Below are positions 53,560-61,215 of a DNA stretch of 64,000 bases, piece by piece. A program made the translations under genes and the position numbers. The stretch comes from a virus, in the IMG/VR virus record IMGVR_UViG_3300047548_000496, positions 27,903-91,902 of that record. One strand, 5' to 3'. Each line of letters starts with the position of its first letter. Position 1 is the first letter of the stretch. Below the pieces are notes generated by a model. It was given only the letters and a program-made list of their open reading frames with translations, did no database searches and was not told the origin of the DNA.

Positions 53560-55356
53560 ATGACAAGCGCAATTAACACGAATGGAATAAATGTAAATTA
53601 TCCAGTACCAGGTATCAATAATAGTTCTCAGGGTTTCAGAGATAACTTTGCTGCCATAAAAACTGACTTGAACACTGCTGCAACTGAAATAACAGATTTA
53701 CAAAATAATGTTGTATTGAAACAAGCATTAAGTGGTACTACCCTTAATAACGATATGGCTAACACATTGATTAGCAATGCTGTTACCCGCGGATTCAGAG
53801 CTAGTACATTTAACTTAGGTAATGCTATTTCAGGAACATTAATAGTTAATGCTAGTTTAGGCGATGTGCAGTATGGTTCAATAACTGGAAATACTACTAT
53901 TCAATTTACCGGTTGGGCACCTTCGGGTACACAAAGTAATGTAGAATTGCAATTGTCCGTAGCTAACAATTTAGCAGTTATATCATTGCCAACACAAGTA
54001 TCAATGGACGGTGGCTATGGAATTGAAACAGTTGAAAACTTTTCAAATGTTTCTGGTACGCCCACACTAACGATTCCATATGGTGCTACCCGTGTGGATT
54101 ATTGTTTTAGCACTATAGACTGTGGTAACACAATAACTATTGAAAATTACAATAGACCTAGACAGACCACACAAATTCAACAAAGAATTCCTAGTCCTAT
54201 AGGTAGACAAGGGGATGTAAACGGCACTGTTTGCGTAGATACTGCCACATCTACTGCTTTTGCTACTTGTACTTCAACTAATGGTACTTATGAAATAATA
54301 ACTTGCGATAGCACTGCAGGATTTTATTTAGATATGCCTATACAGTTTTCAGGTGTAGTTTTTGGTGGAGTTACTGCGGGAACTGTATATTATGTTCGAA
54401 GCATCCCGAGTTCGACAACGTTTACTATATCTTCTGTACCGGGAACAAATTCAGGACCAGCAAGTGCGTTTAATTTAACGTCAGCTAGTGGATCAATGAC
54501 AGTATCACCGGTGAGTTATATTTATGTTGCGACAGGAACATATGATGGTACTACTATAACAAAGTCTGTAACTTCCACCAATGTAGTGACAAATACAGTA
54601 ACCTCAACAAACACAGCTTCCACTGGTAATCTTATTACTGTGTCAAGTACTGCTAACTTTGTCATTGGATATCCGGTATCGTTTTCTGGAACAACAACTA
54701 ATGCTACTGCGACAGCTACATATGCAACAAGTAATGTTATAACTGTATCTACTACTGCAGGAATGATATCAGGAGGAAGAATTACATTTTCAGGAAGTGT
54801 TTTTGGTAATTTATCCGCCACAACATATTACATAAAAAACATATATCCCGGTAACTCTAATATTACTGTAAGTACAACATTTGGTGGTGCAAATGTAGCA
54901 CTAACTTCTGCTACTGGAACTGCTAATATAACATATGGTAATATAATGGGAAATTTATCGACTACTACAAATTATTTTGTACAAAGCATTCCTTCAGGTA
55001 CAACGTTTACTGTTTGTGCTAATACTCCTGGCGGAGCACCGGTGGCATTACTAGATGAAAATGGATCGATGCAAGTCACTGCTGTAACGAATTATAATGT
55101 AACATTAAACAGTACAACCAGTATTGCCAATAATAATCCAATAGTTTTTGAAGGTAATGTGTTTGGCGGAATAGCAGCTAACACTGTTTACTACGTTGCT
55201 AATGTAGAAAGCGGTACTAATATCACAGTATCACAGACCAGATATAATGGTATTGCCGGGCAAAAAATGGCACTAAGTGCTGCTAATGGTACTGCAAGCA
55301 TGACAGCGTATCAGGGAACCAGTATTTGGAAAAGAACTCAATTAAGTTCTTGGTAA
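53560..55356 (+). CDS. tail fibre/structural protein (598 aa)
   Basis: Opens with NTNGINVNYPVPGINNSSQG, FRDNFAAIKTDLNTAATEI, an attachment module shared by T4-like aquatic phage fibres. A trimerisation-type beta domain follows, then two or three copies of a Thr- and Val-rich repeat (T-A-N-F-V-I-G-Y-P-V-S-F-S-G, V-F-G-N-L-S-A-T-T-Y-Y-I-K-N-I) that also occurs once in the 832-aa protein before it. It is likely a host-contact fibre. Confidence 0.75.
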   Translation: MTSAINTNGINVNYPVPGINNSSQGFRDNFAAIKTDLNTAATEITDLQNNVVLKQALSGTTLNNDMANTLISNAVTRGFRASTFNLGNAISGTLIVNASLGDVQYGSITGNTTIQFTGWAPSGTQSNVELQLSVANNLAVISLPTQVSMDGGYGIETVENFSNVSGTPTLTIPYGATRVDYCFSTIDCGNTITIENYNRPRQTTQIQQRIPSPIGRQGDVNGTVCVDTATSTAFATCTSTNGTYEIITCDSTAGFYLDMPIQFSGVVFGGVTAGTVYYVRSIPSSTTFTISSVPGTNSGPASAFNLTSASGSMTVSPVSYIYVATGTYDGTTITKSVTSTNVVTNTVTSTNTASTGNLITVSSTANFVIGYPVSFSGTTTNATATATYATSNVITVSTTAGMISGGRITFSGSVFGNLSATTYYIKNIYPGNSNITVSTTFGGANVALTSATGTANITYGNIMGNLSTTTNYFVQSIPSGTTFTVCANTPGGAPVALLDENGSMQVTAVTNYNVTLNSTTSIANNNPIVFEGNVFGGIAANTVYYVANVESGTNITVSQTRYNGIAGQKMALSAANGTASMTAYQGTSIWKRTQLSSW

Positions 55357-55362
55357 TAAATA
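55355..55362 (+). promoter_or_regulatory. T4-type late promoter, N5-ATG arrangement
   Basis: AATAAATA, exactly 5 nt (TTAGG) before the ATG at 55368, overlapping the stop of the fibre gene. Confidence 0.55.
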
Positions 55363-55367
55363 TTAGG

Positions 55368-55622
55368 ATGCAACACCCATTCATCACTAGCCTAAACGAC
55401 AAGTCTTTAGATGAATTGTCCACGGCTCTAACTGACTTAACCAAAAAATTGAATTTTGCTTATAGGTCTCAAAATGGACCTATGATTCATCAATTGCAAA
55501 TGATTCTAGAAAGCTATAAAGCAGAATACAATAAAAAAATGGATGAGCTTATGAAAAAACAAAACATAAGAACAGCAGTCAAGGTCGAAAAAGAAGGTGA
55601 AATTAGTTCCAAAAATTCTTGA
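55368..55622 (+). CDS. conserved small helical protein (84 aa)
   Basis: Begins MQHPFITSLNDKSLDELSTA and continues LTDLTKKLNFAYRSQNGP, M-I-H-Q-L-Q-M-I-L-E-S-Y-K-A-E-Y. It is all helical with a charged tail. The H-P-F-I ... L-D-E-L start recurs in T4-like aquatic phages, but I know no role. The ATG at 55368 is chosen because the late promoter lies 5 nt upstream; an earlier in-frame start at 55326 would fall inside the fibre gene. Confidence 0.68.
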   Translation: MQHPFITSLNDKSLDELSTALTDLTKKLNFAYRSQNGPMIHQLQMILESYKAEYNKKMDELMKKQNIRTAVKVEKEGEISSKNS

Positions 55623-55647
55623 TATTTTCTATGTAATGTTGTAAACT
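55619..55647 (+). promoter_or_regulatory. sigma-70-type promoter, N6-ATG (leaderless) arrangement
   Basis: TTGATA (55619-55624), 17 bp, TAAACT (55642-55647), then CATAAT and the ATG at 55654. Confidence 0.72.
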
Positions 55648-55653
55648 CATAAT

Positions 55654-56160
55654 ATGAGAACTGACATATACGGGCAACAAATCTATGATGAAATGGAGCT
55701 ATGCTTACTGTATCTGCAGGATCCCTCACGTAAACTAAAAAAAGTTTTCGTAGAAAAAGAAATCAAGTTTGACGATACCCTACAACTACAAAACATCCCC
55801 GAACTTATAAAATACAACAGTAACAACATTTCTATAGAAGAATTTGACACTATAAATCAAAATAATTGGTTTATGCCCGAAGAATATAAATCAATGGACA
55901 TAGCCAAATTTGTATTAGACCAATGCAAAAATGAAGCAGAATTGCAAAGGGCAGGCGAAGAACTGTTGTTGTTTCAAGAAAGGAACATGTTTACATTGTT
56001 GTGCTACTTAAAATATTTGGTAGATACAATGCGTAAAAATAATATTGTCTGGGGTGTCGGGCGAGGATCGAGTGTTGCTAGTTTCGTATTATTTTTGTTG
56101 GGGGTACACCGTATAAATAGTTTGTATTACGACTTGTCTATCGCTGAATTCTTAAAATAA
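55654..56160 (+). CDS. mini DnaE-like protein: GRGS part of Pol III alpha
   Basis: 168 aa. The C-terminal half reads like DnaE just before its catalytic motif: ELLLFQERNMFTLLCYLKYL, then N-I-V-W-G-V-G-R-G-S-S-V-A-S-F (GRGS at 136-139), LFLLGVHRINSLYYDLSIAE and F-L-K at the end. Bacterial DnaE has V-G-P-G-R-G-S-A-A-G-S-L, then D-P-L-x-Y-x-L-x-F-E-R-F-L. The protein stops just where DnaE continues to P-D-x-D-x-D-F, which begins the protein encoded at 11733. The N-terminal 95 residues resemble neither PHP nor another known domain. It has its own leaderless-type early promoter. Confidence 0.82.
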   Translation: MRTDIYGQQIYDEMELCLLYLQDPSRKLKKVFVEKEIKFDDTLQLQNIPELIKYNSNNISIEEFDTINQNNWFMPEEYKSMDIAKFVLDQCKNEAELQRAGEELLLFQERNMFTLLCYLKYLVDTMRKNNIVWGVGRGSSVASFVLFLLGVHRINSLYYDLSIAEFLK

Positions 56161-56169
56161 GGAGAAATT

Positions 56170-56511
56170 ATGAAAAATTACAGAACCGCAATGGGAAAAA
56201 CTGTAGATATGGCTGCATTAGCAGCAAAAAACGAACATACTAGAGCCGTGGGTAATATGAAAGTAAATGCCCGAGGTGACAAAATTGATAGCACCGGACG
56301 AGTCATACAACCAGTAAACGAGCGTGTAACACAAAATTATTCTCACACTGTAGGTAATAGGTCAGCGAATGCTAGTCGTACCCAATCAACTCCGCCCAAA
56401 CCTAAAATTGTAGAAGAACTTACTCCTCAAGAACTTGAGTTGGAAGACAGCCTAGAGGATGATTTAGAAGTTGAGAAAATTAAAGCACAGGAACTAAAAG
56501 GAAAGAAATGA
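56170..56511 (+). CDS. conserved T4-like phage protein (113 aa)
   Basis: Y-R-T-A-M-G-K-T-V-D-M-A-A-L-A-A-K-N-E-H-T-R-A-V-G-N-M is followed by VNARGDKIDSTGRVIQPV. This N-terminal block is one of the best kept among T4-like aquatic phages, yet its role is unknown. The tail is acidic and disordered. RBS AAGGAG lies before the ATG. It overlaps the co-chaperonin gene by ATGA. Confidence 0.74.
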   Translation: MKNYRTAMGKTVDMAALAAKNEHTRAVGNMKVNARGDKIDSTGRVIQPVNERVTQNYSHTVGNRSANASRTQSTPPKPKIVEELTPQELELEDSLEDDLEVEKIKAQELKGKK

Positions 56512-56888
56512 GCGAATATTCTAAACCAGCATTCAGTCCCACGAAAGTAGACAAATTACGGTTCATGTACGACAACATTATTGTTTCGGATATGAAATTT
56601 GATGAACGCATCAGTCGAGGAGGTATCGTTCTTTTGGACGATGACAAGAAAAGTTCTGGTATTCGCCCTCGTTGGGCAAAGATTTATGGTTTGGGTCCTG
56701 ATGTAAAAGATCCACAACTTGAAATTGGGAAATATATTCTTATCAGTCACGGTCGTTGGACACGAGGTATCACTGTTGAAACTCCAGAGGGCAAAGTCAC
56801 GTTGCGTAAAGTAGATCCTAATGATATACTACTTGTGTCGGATGAGCCGATGGAAGATGAAACAATGAGTGATAAGGTTATAGCATGA
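56508..56888 (+). CDS. co-chaperonin, gp31/Hsp10-like
   Basis: 126 aa. YDNIIVSDMKFDERISRGGI is the mobile-loop region. D-D-D-K-K-S-S-G-I-R-P-R-W-A-K-I follows, then GKYILISHGRWTRGITVETP and TLRKVDPNDILLVSDEP, the GroES-type beta barrel of T4-like phages. It works with host GroEL; T4 gp31 is needed to fold the major head protein. The loop R-I-S-R-G-G-I-V-L keeps the hydrophobic I-V-L contact. In an operon with the genes on both sides. Confidence 0.92.
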   Translation: MSEYSKPAFSPTKVDKLRFMYDNIIVSDMKFDERISRGGIVLLDDDKKSSGIRPRWAKIYGLGPDVKDPQLEIGKYILISHGRWTRGITVETPEGKVTLRKVDPNDILLVSDEPMEDETMSDKVIA

Positions 56889-57211
56889 TGAAATGGTTTT
56901 ATAGATGGTTGGCTAGCAAGATTCAAGACAGTCAATATGCTGACGAGGAAGCACAAAATATCGGACTAATAATTGGTTCAAATAAAGTAAATAGAGTACG
57001 CAAAACTACCACCGTCCGTGAAAGTGATGAACTTGGCTCTGAACCAATTGTATTCAAAATGTTCAAAGCAAGTGGTGGCTGGGCTATTGAGTTCAGACAT
57101 TATGATAACAGAAATGACAGGGTAGATACCAATCTTTATGTTGTCAATGATGAAGAAGAACTTGGTAGTCATATTTCTAAAATTATTACTATGGAGGCAT
57201 TAAAAAGATGA
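56885..57211 (+). CDS. conserved hypothetical protein (108 aa)
   Basis: MMKWFYRWLASKIQDSQYAD, then an alpha/beta body (EPIVFKMFKASGGWAIEFRH, Y-D-N-R-N-D-R-V-D-T-N-L-Y-V-V). The amphipathic Trp-rich N-terminus could bind membranes or a partner. No known family. It overlaps the co-chaperonin gene and couples by ATGA to the Bax-inhibitor gene. Confidence 0.68.
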   Translation: MMKWFYRWLASKIQDSQYADEEAQNIGLIIGSNKVNRVRKTTTVRESDELGSEPIVFKMFKASGGWAIEFRHYDNRNDRVDTNLYVVNDEEELGSHISKIITMEALKR

Positions 57212-57894
57212 GTTATTCAGATACATTAGTATATCGTAGTGCGGCTCAAATCAATGAAGCAATGAGTCGTGTGTATGGCTACATGGGACTTGCTACATTA
57301 GTTAGTCTGTTTGTAAGCTATGTTGTAGGTTCTAGTCCAGAACTAGTACAATTTTTCTTTACAGGCTGGATGCGCTATGTAACTATTTTTTTACCATTGG
57401 TGGCAGTATTCCCAATTACCATTGCTTTGAACAGTAACCCACCAAAAGAAATGGCATTATTCATGCTAGTTCTTTTTGCTGGTATAATGGGCTTGAGTTT
57501 TGCAGTAATTTTTGCAGTTTATACAATGGCAAGCATTGTTAGTGCATTTATGGGTTCAGCAGTATTGTTTGGAACTATGAGCTTTTATGGTTATTTTACC
57601 AAACAAAGTTTAGACAGTGTGGGCAAATTCTTATTTGTAGGCTTGATTGCAGTGGTAATTGCTAGTATAATTAACGTCTTTGTGGGTAGTACCGTAGCAC
57701 AAATGGTAATTTCAGCAATTGCAATTATTGTATTCTTGGGACTTACTGCATACGATACACAAAAAATCCGTGAACAATTAATGGATTCTAAGGAGTCAAC
57801 TGTTGCAGAAGTATCTGGAGCATTGACATTATACCTAGATTTTATTAATATATTCTTGTCGTTGTTACAACTTTTTGGCAATAAGAAAGATTAA
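57208..57894 (+). CDS. Bax inhibitor-1 family membrane protein
   Basis: 228 aa with seven hydrophobic segments and short loops. The N-terminus S-R-V-Y-G-Y-M-G-L-A-T is the family start (x-K-V-Y-x-L-x-x). F-F-x-Y-F-T-K and T-A-Y-D-T-Q-K-I match the bacterial YccA/YbhL type, and the end LYLDFINIFLSLLQLFG is typical. In bacteria YccA slows the FtsH protease; BI-1 proteins also act as pH-sensitive calcium leaks. In an operon with co-chaperonin and gp44. A role in holding back host membrane proteolysis is inference. Confidence 0.92.
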   Translation: MSYSDTLVYRSAAQINEAMSRVYGYMGLATLVSLFVSYVVGSSPELVQFFFTGWMRYVTIFLPLVAVFPITIALNSNPPKEMALFMLVLFAGIMGLSFAVIFAVYTMASIVSAFMGSAVLFGTMSFYGYFTKQSLDSVGKFLFVGLIAVVIASIINVFVGSTVAQMVISAIAIIVFLGLTAYDTQKIREQLMDSKESTVAEVSGALTLYLDFINIFLSLLQLFGNKKD

Positions 57895-58818
57895 ATGAAG
57901 AATCAACTTTGGGTAGAAAAGTATAGGCCCGCTTCGGTAGACGAATATGTTTTTGTCGATGATCGTCAACGAGAGCAAGTCGCACAATGGATTAAAGACG
58001 GGTCTATACCCAATCTATTATTCAGCGGGGACCCTGGCACTGGTAAAACTACACTAGCTAAAGTTCTAATTAAAGAATTAGGTGTAGAAGATTATGATGT
58101 GATGGAAATCAACGCAAGTCGTGATAACGGCGTTGACTACATCAGGTTCAAAATTGAGGGCTTTGTGCAAACTATGCCTTTCGGTAAGTTCAAAGTGGTT
58201 TTGTTAGACGAGGCAGATTATCTGTCCCAGCCCGGTCAAGCTATCTTGCGTGGATTGATAGAATCATATTCTGACACCGCACGATTCATATTGACTTGTA
58301 ATTATGACTACAAAATCATCCCTGCATTAAAATCTCGCTGTCATAATATGCATATTGCAAAAACTGATATGACAGAATTCACTGCAAGGGCGGCAACTGT
58401 ATTAGTTAACGAGAATGTAGAATTTGATTTAGATACACTGGATAACTATATTCGTGCCACATACCCGGATTTGCGTAAATGTTTAAATCAACTTCAAGTT
58501 AACAGCAATACAGGTAAGTTGTTATCTGCACAAGCACAAGGTTCTAGTGAACATGAATTATTGTTAGAGGCAACACAATTGTTTAAAGCTGGAAAAATTC
58601 TTGAAGGAAGACAACAGTTAATGCAATATATCGCACTTTATCCTACACGAATTGAGGATACATATAGGTGGATGTACGACAATTTAGATTTGTGGGGCAA
58701 AGATCAGGAAAAGAAAGATGCAAGCATTATCATTATACGAAATGGTCTTGCGAATCTTCCATTAGTTGGAATCCCCGAAATTAGCATGGCAGCAACATTA
58801 GTGGAGTTAACAAGTTGA
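57895..58818 (+). CDS. clamp-loader large subunit, gp44-like
   Basis: 307 aa (T4 gp44 319 aa). W-V-E-K-Y-R-P start; Walker A GDPGTGKTT (45-53); Walker B LLDEAD (103-108); L-T-C-N-Y sensor 1; A-L-K-S-R-C arginine finger. This AAA+ ATPase opens the sliding clamp together with gp62. The partner gene is about 52 kb away. It starts at the codon next to the Bax-inhibitor stop, so the two are co-translated. Confidence 0.95.
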   Translation: MKNQLWVEKYRPASVDEYVFVDDRQREQVAQWIKDGSIPNLLFSGDPGTGKTTLAKVLIKELGVEDYDVMEINASRDNGVDYIRFKIEGFVQTMPFGKFKVVLLDEADYLSQPGQAILRGLIESYSDTARFILTCNYDYKIIPALKSRCHNMHIAKTDMTEFTARAATVLVNENVEFDLDTLDNYIRATYPDLRKCLNQLQVNSNTGKLLSAQAQGSSEHELLLEATQLFKAGKILEGRQQLMQYIALYPTRIEDTYRWMYDNLDLWGKDQEKKDASIIIIRNGLANLPLVGIPEISMAATLVELTS

Positions 58819-59087
58819 GATATTTACTTATTCAATTTCTTAGAAAGCCAGGCGGGCAGATTGATGAACAGGTTACTGTAGCTAAGAGAATAAAACCAGC
58901 GGACCTGCAAACATGTAATGTTATTTTAGATTATGGAACCAAACAACTTCAAAAATGTGTCATTGAAGGTAAAATTGTGGATACAACTTTTGAAAAAATG
59001 GATGCATATTACAAACAAGTTTATCCCAATCTTATCAGTCAATTAGAAAAAGAGGCTGTTATTACAGCCAATCATAAAGGGGCCTAA
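58815..59087 (+). CDS. conserved T4-like phage protein (90 aa)
   Basis: TTG start in a TTGA overlap with gp44. RYLLIQFLRKPGGQIDEQVT, then LQTCNVILDYGTKQLQKCVI and a helix YYKQVYPNLISQLEKEA. This pattern recurs in aquatic T4-like phages; the function is unknown. The 3' end runs into the terminator shared with phoH. Confidence 0.68.
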   Translation: MRYLLIQFLRKPGGQIDEQVTVAKRIKPADLQTCNVILDYGTKQLQKCVIEGKIVDTTFEKMDAYYKQVYPNLISQLEKEAVITANHKGA

Positions 59088-59096
59088 GCCCCTTTA
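59075..59096. terminator. bidirectional intrinsic terminator
   Basis: Stem TAAAGGGGC / GCCCCTTTA with loop CTAA, between the convergent 90-aa and phoH genes. Confidence 0.88.
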
Positions 59097-59097
59097 T

Positions 59098-59922
59098 TTA
59101 AGAATACATTTTCAAAATGTGTTCTATAATTCGATGACGCTGAATATCCCGCGTATCGAATTTGCATGACGCCATGCCCGGAATCACCTCCTTCCCTTTT
59201 TCTAGCCTACTTAGTAAGTCTAGGAGCCCATTCTCAGGCGTGCGTCTATCTGTCTGTTCTACATCGCCAGTAATGACAATCTTGCTACCGATTCCGATGC
59301 GTGTCATAATCATTTTTAACTGACTAGGAGTTGCGTTTTGAGCCTCGTCTAATACAACCCAACTGTTTTTAAAGTTTCGACCTCTACAGAAAGCTAATGG
59401 AGCAATTTCAATAATCTGATCCTCTAGCATTTGTGCGATTTCTTTGGTTGTATAGTATTCTCGCAAAACATCCAATAACGGCCTTGTCCATGGTTCCATT
59501 TTTTGATTGATATCACCAGGTAAGAAACCATGTTTTTCGTCGTCAACACCGACTGCAGGTCTAGTTAAAATGATCCTGTCGCATTCGCCGCTTTTCATTG
59601 CTTTGATGGCAGCTTGCATGGCCAAATACGTTTTCCCTGTCCCTGCTGGTCCCGAAACCACAACTATGTCTGTCTTATCATCAAGTAATGCTATGATATA
59701 TTTTTCTTGATTAATGGATTTGGGGATGAGTTCTACGGGTTTGTGTACCCTTGACCTTTGCGTTGCTTGGTTAAAGTCGATAGTTTTATTCTCATTTGAA
59801 TAGAATGTCTTGCTTTCCTTTTTATTGTGTGAAAAACGTGTGTCTGTACTACGTAATGCGCTAGTTTTTCTTTTGCTCAAGTTATTCTCCTTTGAAAGAG
59901 CATGAGTCCTCATACGACTCAT
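59098..59922 (-). CDS. PhoH-like ATPase
   Basis: 274 aa. SGPAGTGKTYLAMQAAIKAM (Walker A), DRIILTRPAVGVDD, E-K-x-G-F-L-P-G-D, W-V-V-L-D-E-A-Q-N-A (Walker B) and IVITGDVEQTDR are the PhoH signature. The N-terminal 60 residues are basic and disordered. PhoH proteins are RNA or DNA helicase-type ATPases frequent in aquatic phages; the phage role is not settled. The start codon lies in a 7-bp hairpin. Confidence 0.93.
   Translation of the reverse strand: MSRMRTHALSKENNLSKRKTSALRSTDTRFSHNKKESKTFYSNENKTIDFNQATQRSRVHKPVELIPKSINQEKYIIALLDDKTDIVVVSGPAGTGKTYLAMQAAIKAMKSGECDRIILTRPAVGVDDEKHGFLPGDINQKMEPWTRPLLDVLREYYTTKEIAQMLEDQIIEIAPLAFCRGRNFKNSWVVLDEAQNATPSQLKMIMTRIGIGSKIVITGDVEQTDRRTPENGLLDLLSRLEKGKEVIPGMASCKFDTRDIQRHRIIEHILKMYS
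59902..59922 (-). promoter_or_regulatory. hairpin covering the phoH start codon
   Basis: On the reverse strand ATGAGTC (59922-59916) pairs with GACTCAT (59908-59902) around a 7-nt loop, so the first codon lies in the stem. Opening it may control translation. Confidence 0.5.
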
Positions 59923-59948
59923 TTTTATTTAAGGTAGTTAAAACCTTA

Positions 59949-59960
59949 TATACTAGTATA
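59949..59960. promoter_or_regulatory. palindrome in the phoH upstream region
   Basis: TATACTAGTATA, a perfect 12-bp palindrome in the 126-bp gap between phoH and the gene at 60049. It includes -10-like TATACT on both strands; no firm -35 is seen. Confidence 0.4.
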
Positions 59961-60035
59961 CTTTTAACGCAAACTTTTAGCATAAATATTAGGCTAACCC
60001 CAAAATTCTTCAAAAGTTGTATTCGTTGAGAAAAA

Positions 60036-60043
60036 GATAAATA
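60036..60043 (+). promoter_or_regulatory. T4-type late promoter, N5-ATG arrangement
   Basis: GATAAATA, exactly 5 nt (CAACT) before the ATG at 60049. A second box, CATAAATA, lies at 59981-59988. Confidence 0.72.
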
Positions 60044-60048
60044 CAACT

Positions 60049-60657
60049 ATGATTAAAACCGCCGACAGATTTTTTGATGACGTTGATTATGTCAGTATTA
60101 TAGACACTGTAAAGGGTATCTTTACTAGTGACGGGTCTATGGCCGTTCTACTAGATTTTGAACGAGTATTAGACGAAGCAGATTTATATGCCTTCCGTAA
60201 CTGGGAATTAGGAGAGTTGGTTCAGGGCCCCGTAGTAAAACGATACAGTGTAGGCTCCATGTTTATGTGGCCTTATAAATTGATGCCCGATCCTAGGGCA
60301 TGCAAAAGATTAATACATTTAGGTTGTAAAATTTACTGGAAAAAAACGAAAATCAAGGTTCCGGTAGAAGTCCAAGATCCAGACGATTTCCAGCCCGGAA
60401 CACGTTATCCGAAAATGAAACCTAAAACAGTTTGGTTGGTTTATATAGAAATGCCCAAAGAACTTATGGACGATATTCGTGAGGGATCTATTGATTTGGC
60501 AGGACAGAATATTGACTTGAATGAATTAGATGATTCATACGATGAAGATATGCAGAAAGAGGATAGTGACGGTACCGAACAAGGTGGAAATACTCAACAG
60601 TCTACACCTGATATGGGAGGTAACGTTGGAGATAATGAACAACTGCCGGCGATGTAA
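60049..60657 (+). CDS. conserved T4-like phage protein (202 aa)
   Basis: IKTADRFFDDVDYVSIIDTV, F-T-S-D-G-S-M-A-V-L-L-D-F-E-R-V-L-D, YAFRNWELGELVQGP, then MFMWPYKLMPDPRACKRL and PGTRYPKMKPKTVWLVYIEM. This is a strongly patterned protein that recurs in aquatic T4-like phages. No function is known to me. The C-terminal 50 residues are acidic and Gly/Gln-rich. Late, without a ribosome site. A virion or assembly role is the best guess. Confidence 0.72.
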   Translation: MIKTADRFFDDVDYVSIIDTVKGIFTSDGSMAVLLDFERVLDEADLYAFRNWELGELVQGPVVKRYSVGSMFMWPYKLMPDPRACKRLIHLGCKIYWKKTKIKVPVEVQDPDDFQPGTRYPKMKPKTVWLVYIEMPKELMDDIREGSIDLAGQNIDLNELDDSYDEDMQKEDSDGTEQGGNTQQSTPDMGGNVGDNEQLPAM

Positions 60658-60659
60658 TT

Positions 60660-61214
60660 ATGACTAATATATTAAATGAAGGCCTAGACTATCACGACTT
60701 AGAGGGTATCGTTACACCAACGGTTACTGTTGATGAATACGCGGCTAAAATGGGCAAAGATAGCGAAATTGTTACGTTATCTTTCGTTGTTAATAATAAG
60801 CAAGCAGGATCAGATTTGAGTGACTGGTTTGAAAGAGGATATGATTTTGTACTAGATGCACAAGTTAGTGATGGTGAATTAAGTTCAGGAAAATATCTGG
60901 TATTTGTTGAGATGAATCGCAGAACAAGTGTTCCTGAAAGAATTATTAGACTTATAGATGACTTGGAAACATTAACTGACATCCCACTAAAAGATTGGAC
61001 TATTGTAGTAGATGACGAAGAATATGAACCAGATGAGGAAGTGTTAAAACAAGTACTAACGTTATCACCACACCAATACCGCGAAACAGTAGAACCAGAA
61101 AAAGAAGAAGAATTAAACGAAATGCGTGAAAGAGCAGGCTTAGAAGTAAAATCACTTTATACAGATAAGCAAGATGCTGATATCAAAGCATTTAAATCAA
61201 TGGCGGGGTTATAA
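60660..61214 (+). CDS. conserved hypothetical late protein (184 aa)
   Basis: Acidic protein with a central domain (DSEIVTLSFVVNNKQAGSDL, S-D-W-F-E-R-G-Y-D-F-V-L-D-A-Q-V-S-D-G-E, GKYLVFVEMNRRTSVPERI). A helical, Glu-rich C-terminus ends IKAFKSMAGL, a short hydrophobic end like that of the 754-aa acidic protein (AWKKLAGI). Such ends may be shared packaging signals. Starts 2 nt after the previous stop. Confidence 0.68.
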   Translation: MTNILNEGLDYHDLEGIVTPTVTVDEYAAKMGKDSEIVTLSFVVNNKQAGSDLSDWFERGYDFVLDAQVSDGELSSGKYLVFVEMNRRTSVPERIIRLIDDLETLTDIPLKDWTIVVDDEEYEPDEEVLKQVLTLSPHQYRETVEPEKEEELNEMRERAGLEVKSLYTDKQDADIKAFKSMAGL

Positions 61215-61215
61215 C

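Noticed and set aside
55368-55622. Naming the 84-aa helical protein as the late co-activator gp33
   Set aside because: It is small and helical, but I see no gp33-specific sequence; the resemblance is too weak to name.
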